IMG/VR virus record: IMGVR_UViG_3300021599_003346
Span: 1-45,898 of that record
From: a virus
Length of the DNA: 45,898 nucleotides
Strand: one strand, 5' to 3'
Shown: positions 16,409 to 24,691 of the stretch, piece by piece
Numbering within the stretch: position 1 is the stretch's first letter
Layout of the letters: each line of letters opens with the position of its first letter
The notes under the pieces: generated by a model
What the model was told of the DNA's origin: nothing
Seen by the model: only the letters and a program-made list of their open reading frames with translations
Databases searched by the model: none
Position numbers and translations under genes: made by a program

Positions 16409-16987
16409 ATGGCACTTACCAATTTTAGAGAATATCTGAACTCCAAAGGCAAAACAATAGAAAAAGCCGAAGATATTATGGATTTGCAAATGGATAAGTC
16501 ACCAGATGCACCAGAAAAATATGCTACCCATGGGAAAAACTATGCGTTTTCGGCAGCATTAGATAGCAAGCCATTGCCGTACTCAGCCAAAACAATTGAT
16601 GTAGCTCAAGGTAAGGAAGATCAAGCTGGTTTAGGTTTCTTTGGAACTCCCGGCATCGAGTACACAGACACCAGAACAAATGTTGTTAATTTTTCTGAAT
16701 TGAAGGAACATTGTGGATGCGAAAGCAAAAAGGCACCATTTGTTGTTGCTTACTCATCAGGAGCATTCCATCCTGATCCAATTCAAGCAATCAAATATAT
16801 TGTGTATCTGACCAATGAGAATGAAAATATTCTAAAAGCTTTGATGCACGAAGCAAGGAAAATGGGATGCCTTGAAAAGTATACCGATTATCTAACAAGA
16901 TTCCCAGAAGTATATCGAAGTCTTGGAAAGCGTTATGGCGGTGATGATGGGATTCATCACTTAGCTCATAAAATAAGTTCTATTTAA
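16409..16987 (+). CDS. Hypothetical protein with capsid-targeting-like N-terminus (192 aa)
   Basis: It starts MALTNFREYLNSKGKTIEKA, matching the recurring F..(F/W/Y)L peptide. An upstream TAATAAATA box resembles a late promoter, and AGG lies before the start (ACGAGGTTTAATC-ATG). The body contains a Cys pair (HCGCES) and a charged C-terminus with no known domain. It is inserted between the two DnaE halves in the opposite direction, so it is probably a separate late transcription unit encoding a virion-internal protein (inference). Confidence 0.65.
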   Translation: MALTNFREYLNSKGKTIEKAEDIMDLQMDKSPDAPEKYATHGKNYAFSAALDSKPLPYSAKTIDVAQGKEDQAGLGFFGTPGIEYTDTRTNVVNFSELKEHCGCESKKAPFVVAYSSGAFHPDPIQAIKYIVYLTNENENILKALMHEARKMGCLEKYTDYLTRFPEVYRSLGKRYGGDDGIHHLAHKISSI

Positions 16988-17249
16988 AATCATCTAAATC
17001 TATATCATCTTCGAATATTATCGGAGTATTTTCTCCAACATATGCGCCAGCTATGTTGAAATTAAAATACTCTATTGCATCCTCATAATCCATATCATTA
17101 CACAATTTTTGAAGTATCTTCTTCTTGCTGTAAACAACTGATAATTGATGAAACTTGGTCCCCGTCCCCATGATTGCATCATCGAAACCATCCATAAAAA
17201 GAACATTGCACCCGAATTCTTCACACATATTCGCAATTTTTTCTCGCAT
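16980..17249 (-). CDS. Small conserved phage-type protein (89 aa)
   Basis: The start is the ATG at 17249, with AGGAG seven bases upstream; the longer frame lacks an SD. The sequence contains LFMDGFDDAIMGTGTKFHQL, then DYEDAIEYFNFNIAGAYVGENTPIIF. From memory, the 'DGFDDAI.G.G ... A.E.F.FNI.GA.VG..TPIF' pattern recurs in many unrelated phages as an uncharacterised protein. The function is unknown. Its 3' end overlaps the convergent gene at 16409 by eight bases. Confidence 0.75.
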   Translation of the reverse strand: MREKIANMCEEFGCNVLFMDGFDDAIMGTGTKFHQLSVVYSKKKILQKLCNDMDYEDAIEYFNFNIAGAYVGENTPIIFEDDIDLDDFK

Positions 17250-17318
17250 GTTTTGTCTCCTAAACTTAAATATAATAGATGAAGATGAATGCAAGTCAAC
17301 AGGGTGTTAAAATTTAAT

Positions 17319-17921
17319 ATGTATGAAATAGTAGTAGCCAGATTTGAAGAAGACTTGTCATGGCTTAATGGCATTAAACATAAAATCAAAATTTATAATA
17401 AAGGTCAAAACAACATCAATCGAGATTTTATTCCTCTTGCAAATATTGGAAGAGAAGCGACCACAATTCTTTATCACATAATAACTCAATATGACAACTT
17501 AAGTGAATACACTATTTTCTTACAGGGAAATCCATTTCAACACTATACAAAAACAAAAGAACTTTTACACGGCATACCAGAAAGCATAGAACCACTTTAC
17601 AAATTCAGCGATGGCTGCTGGGCAATCGCAGATAAAATACTAAATGAAACTCAAGAGAAAATTAGTCCGATGCGAGTCTATCCAGCAGATTTTCACGACA
17701 CATTTTTTAGAGTTCCAAAGAAAAATTTTCTATACGCTTCTGGAGCACAGTATATTGTTCATAAAAATAATATTCGAAACAAGCCAATCACATTCTATAA
17801 AAAAATCATGAGTTCATTTTCTTGGAAAGGACACGAACCATGGAGTATAGAAAGAGTTTGGCCTTCTATATTTGATAAAGAAAACAAATATAAAATAAGA
17901 ACAAAAGATATGTTTCTTTAA
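17319..17921 (+). CDS. DUF3431-family protein (glycosyltransferase-like), 200 aa
   Basis: The start is the ATG at 17319 (MYEIVVARFEEDLSWLNGIK). The family signature is visible: YNKGQNNINRDFIPLANIGREATT, then YHIITQYDNLSEYTIFLQGNPFQH. DUF3431 proteins are related by fold to glycosyltransferases, but their reaction is not established. A Trp/His-rich C-terminus (SSFSWKGHEPWSIERVWPS) may form the active pocket. It lies on the plus strand, converging on the oxygenase gene with a four-base overlap, within the block that separates the two DnaE halves. Confidence 0.75.
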   Translation: MYEIVVARFEEDLSWLNGIKHKIKIYNKGQNNINRDFIPLANIGREATTILYHIITQYDNLSEYTIFLQGNPFQHYTKTKELLHGIPESIEPLYKFSDGCWAIADKILNETQEKISPMRVYPADFHDTFFRVPKKNFLYASGAQYIVHKNNIRNKPITFYKKIMSSFSWKGHEPWSIERVWPSIFDKENKYKIRTKDMFL

Positions 17922-18760
17922 GACTGTTTTGTTCCATCATGCTCTCTGAACCATTTCGTAATAATTACCTTTTCACCACGCTCGACAGGCATGCCCCAAT
18001 GTTCTGTCCAAGGATTACCATCCCCATTTGGTAAAATGTTATTCCAGAATAAAGCGGTCCTTTTCTTGGGGGCAAAATCTATCCCGATCTTAGTAAACTT
18101 GGTATGTCCACCCGCCGTGACATCATTCAAATAAACCATAAATGTCCAAGTCCTTTGTCCCTTATCTAAATGAACTTGATTATATGCAGAGTTTTTATCA
18201 AACCAATCATTATGTGGCTTGAACTCTTGTCCCACTTCATATAACTGTCCTTGCGGTTCTTCAGAATTCCCATAGGGAATTCTTAAAAAATCATGAACAT
18301 ATTTGTTCATTTCCATATTTTCTGGTGTTTCGTGCAATCTAAGATAAGAAGTTCTACTTGTTCTTACGGTGGCTTCTGCCTCTGGGTTAGTCACCAAAGA
18401 CTTGGTCAAATTACCTTTGATAATTTGCACAAACCTATCACATTGCTCATCAGTAAAAAAGTCTTCGACTTCATAAAGCTCTACATAGTTATTATCTATT
18501 CTATGTGCTCTTGGGTTATCAGCTAAAGGCTTGTAAAGAGGGAAAATAATAGGCTTTTCATCATTATCCAAAATTTTTTGTGTTTGTCTTCTGATCAAAG
18601 TTTTAACATTGGAAGGCATGAAATTTAATTCTTTGGCTATTGCATCCCAACAGAAGCCATGATTCAGGAGAATCACGAATAGATTCTCTTTATTCTTTTC
18701 TGCTTTCACATGATTCCAAATCCACCACTTCCAATCATCGCTAAATGTTTTAAGAAGCAT
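17918..18760 (-). CDS. 2-oxoglutarate/Fe(II) dioxygenase, prolyl-4-hydroxylase type
   Basis: The C-terminal ~190 residues form a P4H-type double-stranded beta helix: iron ligands HND in FKPHNDWFD and the distal His in EHWGMPVERGEKVIITKWF, whose Lys is placed to bind 2-oxoglutarate. GGHTKFTKIGIDFAPKKRTALFWNN lies between them. The N-terminal ~80 residues hold a helix-turn-helix-like segment (HGFCWDAIAKELNFMPSNVK). P4H-like enzymes hydroxylate protein Pro residues and are common in large marine phages. It overlaps the next oxygenase gene by 11 bases. The substrate is unknown. Confidence 0.88.
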   Translation of the reverse strand: MLLKTFSDDWKWWIWNHVKAEKNKENLFVILLNHGFCWDAIAKELNFMPSNVKTLIRRQTQKILDNDEKPIIFPLYKPLADNPRAHRIDNNYVELYEVEDFFTDEQCDRFVQIIKGNLTKSLVTNPEAEATVRTSRTSYLRLHETPENMEMNKYVHDFLRIPYGNSEEPQGQLYEVGQEFKPHNDWFDKNSAYNQVHLDKGQRTWTFMVYLNDVTAGGHTKFTKIGIDFAPKKRTALFWNNILPNGDGNPWTEHWGMPVERGEKVIITKWFREHDGTKQS

Positions 18761-19256
18761 TTGTAAATCTCCAATGATAAAATGATTGTATTACCATTTG
18801 ATGTTTTTCGCATTGCAGATCATCTCTCCAATGGTTCATCGTTGTTCCCAATATTAAAGCACCATCGCCAACTCTTGTCTCAAATCCTTTGATGCCGTCT
18901 ACAGTTTCAACATATAAAGGCCATGGCTTGTTGATATTACTGAATGTGCAAACAGTTAAAGTTATATCAAGACCTTCTCTATCTTTATGCTTTTTTAGCT
19001 TCGATCCATCATAATAAATTCTTGTATAACTGTTTTCTTCTTTGATGTTATTAAATCCAGTTGCCTGTTTAATTTGGGGAGTCAAATCATGCAAAAGCTT
19101 TTCATATAACGGAATCCTTGCTGTCCCATAACTGTTGCCATAATGTGAGTTATCGACCTCATGACTCAATCTATTCTCCATCATCATACGGAGAGCAGCT
19201 TGATTCAATTCATCGCATTGTTTTTGATTTAAAAGCTTTTCAAAGAAAATATACAT
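18750..19256 (-). CDS. 2-oxoglutarate/Fe(II) dioxygenase-like protein (168 aa)
   Basis: A second, shorter oxygenase-like protein. YTRIYYDGSKLKKHKDREGLDITLTVCTF contains the HxD iron motif (HKD), followed by GDGALILGTTMNHWRDDL with the candidate distal His. It lacks the N-terminal domain of its neighbour. The transcript may start at TATAATAG about 20 bases upstream of the ATG. It lies between the DnaE N-terminal half and the P4H gene on the same strand. The fold is likely; activity is not certain. Confidence 0.72.
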   Translation of the reverse strand: MYIFFEKLLNQKQCDELNQAALRMMMENRLSHEVDNSHYGNSYGTARIPLYEKLLHDLTPQIKQATGFNNIKEENSYTRIYYDGSKLKKHKDREGLDITLTVCTFSNINKPWPLYVETVDGIKGFETRVGDGALILGTTMNHWRDDLQCEKHQMVIQSFYHWRFTNAS

Positions 19257-19294
19257 AATAGCCTACTTTTAAACTATTATAGTATATTTTTATC

Positions 19295-20635
19295 CTAATT
19301 TGAAAATTTTAACTTAATTTGTTTTCCACCTCTAGCCTCGCTCAAAAATCTTGAGAAAAGCAAACCATGTCGTATCGGATCAACATCGGTGACACCCAAT
19401 AAATAAAGAATCAAAGACCCACCACCAGAACCTCTTCCGGGGCCAACAGCCTCCCTTCCATCTCCCCAACCCAAAAGCTCAGGACAAACTCTTCTGGCCT
19501 CATCGGTCATCATCTTCTGGACTAGAAAGTAACTAGCAAACCCCTTTCGTGTGATTATATCAAATTCTTCCGCAACTCGTTTGCCGTATTCCCCTTGTGG
19601 CTTGATGTTTCTAAACCGCAATCCATCTGCGACAGCCTGCGCTAGAGCTTTCTTTTCTTCCTCTTGTAGTGGAAATTTTATGCTTCTGTCTAGTTCAACG
19701 CCCTTGGCTTTTTGACAAATAGCAACTGTAGTGGCCTTGGCTTCTTCAAATATTTCGAGTGGTATGACATCACTATATTTTTTTTGCCACATCTCATTAA
19801 GCTCTTCTTCTGTTTTCATCCACAAATTACTGTCTTGGAGTTCAAAAAAATCTTGATTTTCATTTTCTTCAATCATCTTTTGTATTTCTGGCAAAGTTCT
19901 TTTTGTCTGAATCATCAGCATCAATCTTTGATAATGACTATCTTCCTGTTTGCAATAATGGCAGTCGTTAGTAAGAATAATTGGAAGATTATACTTATCT
20001 TTCATTTTCAAAATGAAAACATCATATGGTTTTTGCTTTTTGAAATCCAACATCATAATTTCTAAGTAAAACTGACCTTTGAACATGTTGATATATCTTA
20101 CTAAAACTTCTTCAGCTGCTTCCTCCCCTTTTTTATCGAATGTTCTGCCTATTTCACTTGCATAACAGCAAGATGTAAAAATCAATCCTTCTTTATGTTT
20201 TTGAAGCATCTCATAGTTTACACGGGGTTTCGCATAGAAACCCTTCAGAAAACCATAAGATGATAATTGAACAAGATTGGAATAACCTTGTTTAGATGTG
20301 GCAATCGCAAGTAAGTGACTGCCTTTTACTTTGAATTCTTCAAGCTCTTCAGGACCAAGTTGGTCCATGAATTTCTTTCTACTCTCTTCATCAGGAGTAG
20401 GCTCGGAGTGCATGCGGTTGACATATAACTCACAGGCAAAAATTGCACTAAGCTTATTTTTTCCGTGTTGTTCACAAATTTGTTCACAAGCTTTTACTTG
20501 TCTGGGAACAGCACCGAGCATGCCATGATCACTTATGCAGAGAAACTGACCATGGTGGTGCCAATGCTCTGCGTATTCTTCAACTTGGCCAAATCCATCT
20601 AAAAGACTATAGTTTTTTGCGCCCCCGGCATTAAA
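19295..20635 (-). CDS. dnaE: DNA polymerase III alpha, N-terminal half (PHP + first palm), 5' end missing
   Basis: It carries the PHP domain (YSLLDGFGQVEEYAEHWHHH, LCISDHGMLGA, IILTNDCHY) and the first palm motif GPGRGSGGGSLILYLLGVTDVDPI, then LLFSRFLSEARGGKQIKLK before a TAG. It stops just before the PDxDxD motif, which is in the other gene (16357). The 5' side is abnormal. Coding similarity begins at YSLLDG (~20611), but the frame closes at 20636, and the usual LHxH strand and any start codon in front of YSLLDG are absent. The first ATG is at 20521 (M of HGMLGA), inside the PHP domain. An HNH gene and two large hairpins lie directly upstream, suggesting an intron or a mobile-element insertion. 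Confidence 0.85.
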   Translation of the reverse strand, partial: FNAGGAKNYSLLDGFGQVEEYAEHWHHHGQFLCISDHGMLGAVPRQVKACEQICEQHGKNKLSAIFACELYVNRMHSEPTPDEESRKKFMDQLGPEELEEFKVKGSHLLAIATSKQGYSNLVQLSSYGFLKGFYAKPRVNYEMLQKHKEGLIFTSCCYASEIGRTFDKKGEEAAEEVLVRYINMFKGQFYLEIMMLDFKKQKPYDVFILKMKDKYNLPIILTNDCHYCKQEDSHYQRLMLMIQTKRTLPEIQKMIEENENQDFFELQDSNLWMKTEEELNEMWQKKYSDVIPLEIFEEAKATTVAICQKAKGVELDRSIKFPLQEEEKKALAQAVADGLRFRNIKPQGEYGKRVAEEFDIITRKGFASYFLVQKMMTDEARRVCPELLGWGDGREAVGPGRGSGGGSLILYLLGVTDVDPIRHGLLFSRFLSEARGGKQIKLKFSN

Positions 20636-20697
20636 TTATGCCGGGGGCAGTATGTCTGTGTGAAGATGTAGGTGTTCAAAACCTACTATCTTCACAC
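20621..20697. other. Two strong stem-loops at the broken 5' edge of dnaE
   Basis: Hairpin A is 20621-20648: an 11-bp GC-rich stem (GCCCCCGGCAT with ATGCCGGGGGC) and a six-base loop. Hairpin B is 20658-20697: 10 bp plus 6 bp around a one-base bulge (GTGTGAAGAT and GTAGGT arms) with a seven-base loop; it covers the HNH stop codon. Neither is followed by a T-run on the minus strand, so they are not ordinary terminators. Their place between an HNH gene and an exon-like dnaE fragment suggests 3' parts of a self-splicing intron, but I could not identify a catalytic core. Confidence 0.6.
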
Positions 20698-21687
20698 TTG
20701 ACCCTTGGTTGGACATGATTTTACCTTAAAACCTTTTGATTGAAGCCAGTTTTCAAAAGCACAGGCATCATAGTTGTCATTTTTAACACAGTTCTCAACA
20801 ACTGTCAATGGCTGTAAATTTTCCAAACAATTAATTAATTTAATGTCTCTAATGCCATAGTCTAAAAATGCTTTAATAGGAAAAATATGATCAAGGTGCC
20901 ATTTTTTTCCTATTAATTTATGCCAGTTTTTGTGATTAAATATGTGTTCCCGTAGTTGCACAGCGGTATAGCCCAACAATTCTTTTGTTTTTTTGTTTTT
21001 ATTTATTTTTAAATATCTTATGCAAATGTTAATCATCGATCTGCATTTCTGTCTAAACAAATCATTAGTCCTTTTCTTTTCACGATCAGATATCCATTCA
21101 TAATGATGAGAACCACTTCTTCCTAACAAAGAACAAGCAGGACACCTAGGAACTTTTTGGAAATTATTTAAAGTTTTTTTATGATTCTGTCCGCATTTAC
21201 AAATAAATTCTACTGGCAGTCTTGCTTTTTTATATAAGCCAATTAATTTGCATCCTTGATCTTTGAAAAATTTTGCAACTTGATCTTGTGATAAAGTTTG
21301 CTTCTTTGAATTTTTTATGTTACCACATTTTTTGCATCTATTACCTTTTCTAAAACTATCAAATACTATTTTAGATTTATTGCCACACTCACAAATATAA
21401 TCTAATTTAGCTCTGGCATTTATGTAATTTTCACTTAGAAGATAACAGTTCCTATCTTCAAAAAATTTTTTGACATAGTCATATTTAAGTTTGAATTTAT
21501 TTTTTAAACAATTTTTACATCTGCCTCCTTGCATAAAATTACTTAGTTTTATATAAGAAATATTTCTGCAAACACAAATATATTTTAATTTATTTTTTGC
21601 ATTACAATACCTGTCCAATAATTTGCACCCAGCATCTTCAAAAACTTTGACAACAAAATCTTGATCATATTTTTTACCTTGCGCCAC
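20692..21687 (-). CDS. HNH homing endonuclease with repeated Cys-rich DNA-binding modules
   Basis: The C-terminal HNH nuclease is KKWHLDHIFPIKAFLDYG followed by INCLENLQPLTVVEN. Upstream are three repeats of ~60 residues, each with CxC or CxCG and a later CxxC (YICVCRN...CKNC; YICECGN...CKKC; FICKCGQ...CPAC), which look like zinc-binding DNA-recognition modules. The start is taken as GTG at 21687 with GAGG six bases upstream. This type of nuclease moves itself, often with an intron, into conserved genes; here it abuts the truncated 5' end of dnaE. The base composition is AT-rich like its surroundings. Confidence 0.88.
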   Translation of the reverse strand: MAQGKKYDQDFVVKVFEDAGCKLLDRYCNAKNKLKYICVCRNISYIKLSNFMQGGRCKNCLKNKFKLKYDYVKKFFEDRNCYLLSENYINARAKLDYICECGNKSKIVFDSFRKGNRCKKCGNIKNSKKQTLSQDQVAKFFKDQGCKLIGLYKKARLPVEFICKCGQNHKKTLNNFQKVPRCPACSLLGRSGSHHYEWISDREKKRTNDLFRQKCRSMINICIRYLKINKNKKTKELLGYTAVQLREHIFNHKNWHKLIGKKWHLDHIFPIKAFLDYGIRDIKLINCLENLQPLTVVENCVKNDNYDACAFENWLQSKGFKVKSCPTKGQV

Positions 21688-21699
21688 AACCCACCTCAA

Positions 21700-21723
21700 A
21701 TAGATTAGCTTTTCATAATCTAT
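21700..21723. other. Hairpin upstream of the HNH gene
   Basis: An eight-base-pair stem (ATAGATTA with TAATCTAT) and an eight-base loop lie between the SpoVR stop and the HNH ribosome binding site, which starts just after the stem. T4-type homing endonuclease genes often have hairpins that limit their early translation, so a regulatory role is possible. Confidence 0.45.
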
Positions 21724-21752
21724 CTAGTGAGCAGTAGTAAAATTTTAATTTA

Positions 21753-23363
21753 TCAACTTCTTGTCAAACCGAATTCCCTTTTATACTGTTCTCTTGTCAA
21801 TTGAATTACATTTGACCCGTCATTCTCATCGCAATAAAACATGAGTTCTTCTTGGTTTTCATCTTTGGTGACCAGAAGAACTGATTTGCCAGAAACAGCA
21901 TTTAATGATTTCAAAGTTTCATCAAGGTACGGCATATACAAAGTTCTGCCTTCCCATTGATGCTCTAAAAGCATTATGTTCCTACCAAGATGATTGTGGT
22001 CGGTCATCCTAATATCTGGTAAACCTCTGTTGGAATATCTTTGAATGAGCTTTTTCTTAATTTTCTTGGCATCCTTTGATTCAATTACTACTTCACCATT
22101 AGGATACTTTTTCCATTCAAAGAACTGATACTTTTCGCAAAAATCCTGAGTAAAGAATTCATTGATCAAATTGACATCATCATATATCTTTACAACTTCA
22201 AAAACTTTATTTTTACCCTCGCCAAGCTTCAAATCCCAGTTTTCTTTTTCTTTGAAACTAGCACAATTGTCGTAATCAGAACCAAACCTTCCTTTATCCC
22301 ATCTTTCCTCAATATCTATCAACAAATTAAACCCAAGCTTATATGGGTTCATACTGTACTTACCACCAAGAACACCAGCCTTATGAATCGAATACTCTAC
22401 AATTCCTTCATCATGACTCTTTTGACCCAAAGCACAAAGCCCTTGTTTGGCTATCAAATGGTAGTCAACATAGCTGGCAAATCCTTCATTCGCCATTTTT
22501 GTCATGCCTTGTGGAGCAAAATAGTGTGCTTCGTCATAAAGCATACTCATGATGTCTGATTGCCAAGGCTTGAGATTGCAGTTATCTTTTATCCATCCAT
22601 AAATATCTCTTTCTGGAGACCGGGGTATTCCCAAATCTTCAATTTTTTCTTCTCTTTCAATACGATACTTCTCTGACTTAATATATTCTTTTGTATTGAT
22701 CCAATCTTCCATATAATTTCTATCTTTGTCTATTTTAATCCTTTTTGGATAACGATATTTTCTTTCATCTCTAACAATAGGATTTTTTACTTGTCTAGTT
22801 TCCCAAGCTTTGGATGGATCAATCAAAGTTTCGATTCTTAATAAATTATCAATAAATTCAGTTACTTTTTCTTTCCCCCACCTTGCCATATACTTTCTGA
22901 TTCTGCTGCCATGGTTAGCTAGCTCATTAATCATATTCTGGGATGTGTGTTTGAAATAGTGGTTATTCTTGAAAAAGTGGTTGTGCCCAGTAGCATGAGC
23001 AATAACAGTAACATTATCAAGAAGGGTATTGCTATTAAGGCAATAAATGTAGCAAGGATTTGTATTGAGAACCATTTCATAAATGCGATGCATTCCATAC
23101 ATGTAACCTCGTTGCAGTTCTTCGTACTCCATACCCCAACGCCAATGGGGATATCTTACTGGAAACCCTCCATAAGCTGCAACTTCGGAAATTTCGTCAT
23201 AGGTAAGCATTTGAACCACGGTGGGATAGAAATCCAATCCGAAGTCTGTGCATGCCTTTAAAATATCTGGAATTAAAACCTTCAATTCATGTGGTATAGA
23301 AACACCGGGAGTGGTAGCACTCCCTTGCAGAATTGAAGAGCCATACATGAATTTGTCAGTCAT
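21753..23363 (-). CDS. spoVR: SpoVR family protein
   Basis: Matches the SpoVR/YcgB family over its full 536 residues: GLDFYPTVVQMLTYDEISEVAAYGGFPVRYPHWRWGMEYE, RIYEMVLNTNPCYIYCLNSN, IAHATGHNHFFKNNHYF, KPWQSDIMSMLYDEAHYFAPQ, KMANEGFASYVDYHL, and a C-terminal VTKDENQEELMFYCDENDG. The His/Glu-rich motifs suggest a metal-bound enzyme, but its activity is unproven. The start is ATG 23363, with GAGG six bases upstream. In bacteria it is linked to YeaH and PrkA in stationary phase, nitrogen starvation and spore cortex formation. Here it follows DUF444 by seven bases, the same order as in cells. Confidence 0.93.
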   Translation of the reverse strand: MTDKFMYGSSILQGSATTPGVSIPHELKVLIPDILKACTDFGLDFYPTVVQMLTYDEISEVAAYGGFPVRYPHWRWGMEYEELQRGYMYGMHRIYEMVLNTNPCYIYCLNSNTLLDNVTVIAHATGHNHFFKNNHYFKHTSQNMINELANHGSRIRKYMARWGKEKVTEFIDNLLRIETLIDPSKAWETRQVKNPIVRDERKYRYPKRIKIDKDRNYMEDWINTKEYIKSEKYRIEREEKIEDLGIPRSPERDIYGWIKDNCNLKPWQSDIMSMLYDEAHYFAPQGMTKMANEGFASYVDYHLIAKQGLCALGQKSHDEGIVEYSIHKAGVLGGKYSMNPYKLGFNLLIDIEERWDKGRFGSDYDNCASFKEKENWDLKLGEGKNKVFEVVKIYDDVNLINEFFTQDFCEKYQFFEWKKYPNGEVVIESKDAKKIKKKLIQRYSNRGLPDIRMTDHNHLGRNIMLLEHQWEGRTLYMPYLDETLKSLNAVSGKSVLLVTKDENQEELMFYCDENDGSNVIQLTREQYKREFGLTRS

Positions 23364-23370
23364 CGCAACC

Positions 23371-24552
23371 TCAAGATATCTTTGTTTTACCAAGCAAGTC
23401 TTTAATAGCTTTTAAAACGGCCTCGTTTCTTGCCTCACCACTTAGGTTGGAGGAAGAATTTTCTATTTCAGCCGTCTTTATATTTTCACCAAGTGTATCA
23501 TCCTCTTTAGCATCTCTGACTGCCTCCAAAACTGATCCACGATAGTCGTATGCAAAAATCTGCGTAATTCCAACAAAATTGACGACTTTTTCAGGGAATT
23601 CTTTTTTCAAAGTCTGAATAAAAACTTCGTTGTCATTTATTTGATTTTCACCATCGGTAAAGTAAAACACATAAATATTCCATTTATTTGGCGGGAACCT
23701 ATTTTCAAATTGTTTGGCAATTAATTTTAGTGAGGAACTGCAAACTGTTCCACCACCAAATCTATATTTGTAAAATTTTTGTTCGTCAACTTCTTGTGCT
23801 TGTGTATCGTGCCATACAAACATTCTTTCAACACGCTTATAAAATCTCTTTATCCATACATCAATCCACCAAGCCATATCTGAAACTATTTCGCATTTTG
23901 CAGTATCCATGCTGGCGCTTCCATCTCTTGCATAAATTATCAATGCATTAGTAGATGGGTTTTTGATCTCTTTGTATTGTCTATACCTCTTGTCACTATT
24001 AATTGGCAGAATCAAACGAACTGGGTCTTTATACCCCGGCACTTGATGCAACTGATTGATTTCCCCCGTGCTACACATTCTTTTCAACGCAGTAAGCATG
24101 GTTCTTCTAGTATGCCTAAGCGACTCTGGGCCAACTAAAGAAATATTATTGTATTTAATTTTTATATCTTCAAAAGTATTATCTTCTTTCGGATTTAAAT
24201 CAGGAAGTTCCAATTCATCTTGTAAGAATTTAAGAATTTCTTCCAAATCTAAACTGATTGTGATGCCTTCTGCCTCTTCCGAGCCAGCTTTATTACCTTT
24301 GCCTTTTCCCTTTGGATCATCTCTTCCGATAACATCTCCCGGCTTTCCATCTCCTCGTCCAACACCTGTGCCGTTGTTACCGAAAACAATATGTGGAATG
24401 TCAATTTTTGGAATGGAAATTGAAATTTTCCCATTCTTCCCTCTGCTTCTAAAAATATTTCCCGATTTTATAAATTTTTTAAGCTCCTTACGAATTTTAC
24501 CAGAAACAACATCTCGAAATTCTTTATGGTCTTCATTTATTCTACGAGGAAT
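23371..24552 (-). CDS. yeaH: DUF444 / YeaH family protein, no canonical start codon
   Basis: The C-terminal vWA-like domain has a MIDAS-type motif ARDGSASM, then TDGENQINDNEVFIQ. The N-terminal part, before the first TTG at 24246, is clearly coding and YeaH-like: RRINEDHKEF, FIKSGNIFRSRGKNGKISISIP, a Gly/Lys-rich linker and the ELELPDLNP region. The frame is closed by TGA at 24558-24556 and contains no ATG/GTG/TTG before 24246. An AUU at 24552 is well placed behind AGGTGA (six bases from AGG), giving 393 residues. E. coli YeaH starts M-T-W-F-I-D-R-R-L-N, so a frameshift near a GTG-ACT-TAT start is the alternative. The protein partners PrkA and SpoVR in cells. Confidence 0.88.
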   Translation of the reverse strand: MPRRINEDHKEFRDVVSGKIRKELKKFIKSGNIFRSRGKNGKISISIPKIDIPHIVFGNNGTGVGRGDGKPGDVIGRDDPKGKGKGNKAGSEEAEGITISLDLEEILKFLQDELELPDLNPKEDNTFEDIKIKYNNISLVGPESLRHTRRTMLTALKRMCSTGEINQLHQVPGYKDPVRLILPINSDKRYRQYKEIKNPSTNALIIYARDGSASMDTAKCEIVSDMAWWIDVWIKRFYKRVERMFVWHDTQAQEVDEQKFYKYRFGGGTVCSSSLKLIAKQFENRFPPNKWNIYVFYFTDGENQINDNEVFIQTLKKEFPEKVVNFVGITQIFAYDYRGSVLEAVRDAKEDDTLGENIKTAEIENSSSNLSGEARNEAVLKAIKDLLGKTKIS

Positions 24553-24579
24553 AAGTCACCTCTCTTTCAGTTTCCTTTA

Positions 24580-24609
24580 AGTATACTTCTATGCAACCAT
24601 GTTTTGCAA
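24580..24609 (-). promoter_or_regulatory. Sigma-70-like promoter before the yeaH-spoVR unit
   Basis: On the minus strand TTGCAA and TATACT are separated by 18 bases, close to the TTGACA-17-TATAAT consensus. The site lies after the terminator at 24635-24672 and about 30 bases before the proposed yeaH start. This suggests the pair is transcribed by host-type RNA polymerase, separately from the upstream prkA unit. Confidence 0.5.
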
Positions 24610-24634
24610 ATTAATTTTCATCAAAATATATACG

Positions 24635-24672
24635 AAAAAACCAGAACCATTAGACAAATCTAACGGTTCTGG
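24635..24672 (-). terminator. Intrinsic terminator
   Basis: A 14-bp stem with one mismatch (arms CCAGAACCGTTAGA and TCTAATGGTTCTGG on the minus strand) and a TTTG loop is followed by TTTTTTCG. It ends the prkA-to-oxygenase run, whose last gene stops at 24692. Confidence 0.85.
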
Positions 24673-24691
24673 CTCTGTCCTAAAAATGCAC

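Noticed and set aside
16357-19295. Split intein at the DnaE junction (as in cyanobacteria)
   Set aside because: The N-half ends RGGKQIKLKFSN-stop without an intein Cys/Ser block and the C-half starts with its own Met and a helical extension without intein motifs.
24056-24580. Long plus-strand frame (174 codons)
   Set aside because: It runs antisense through DUF444/YeaH coding sequence, whose minus frame has clear family similarity and codon continuity.
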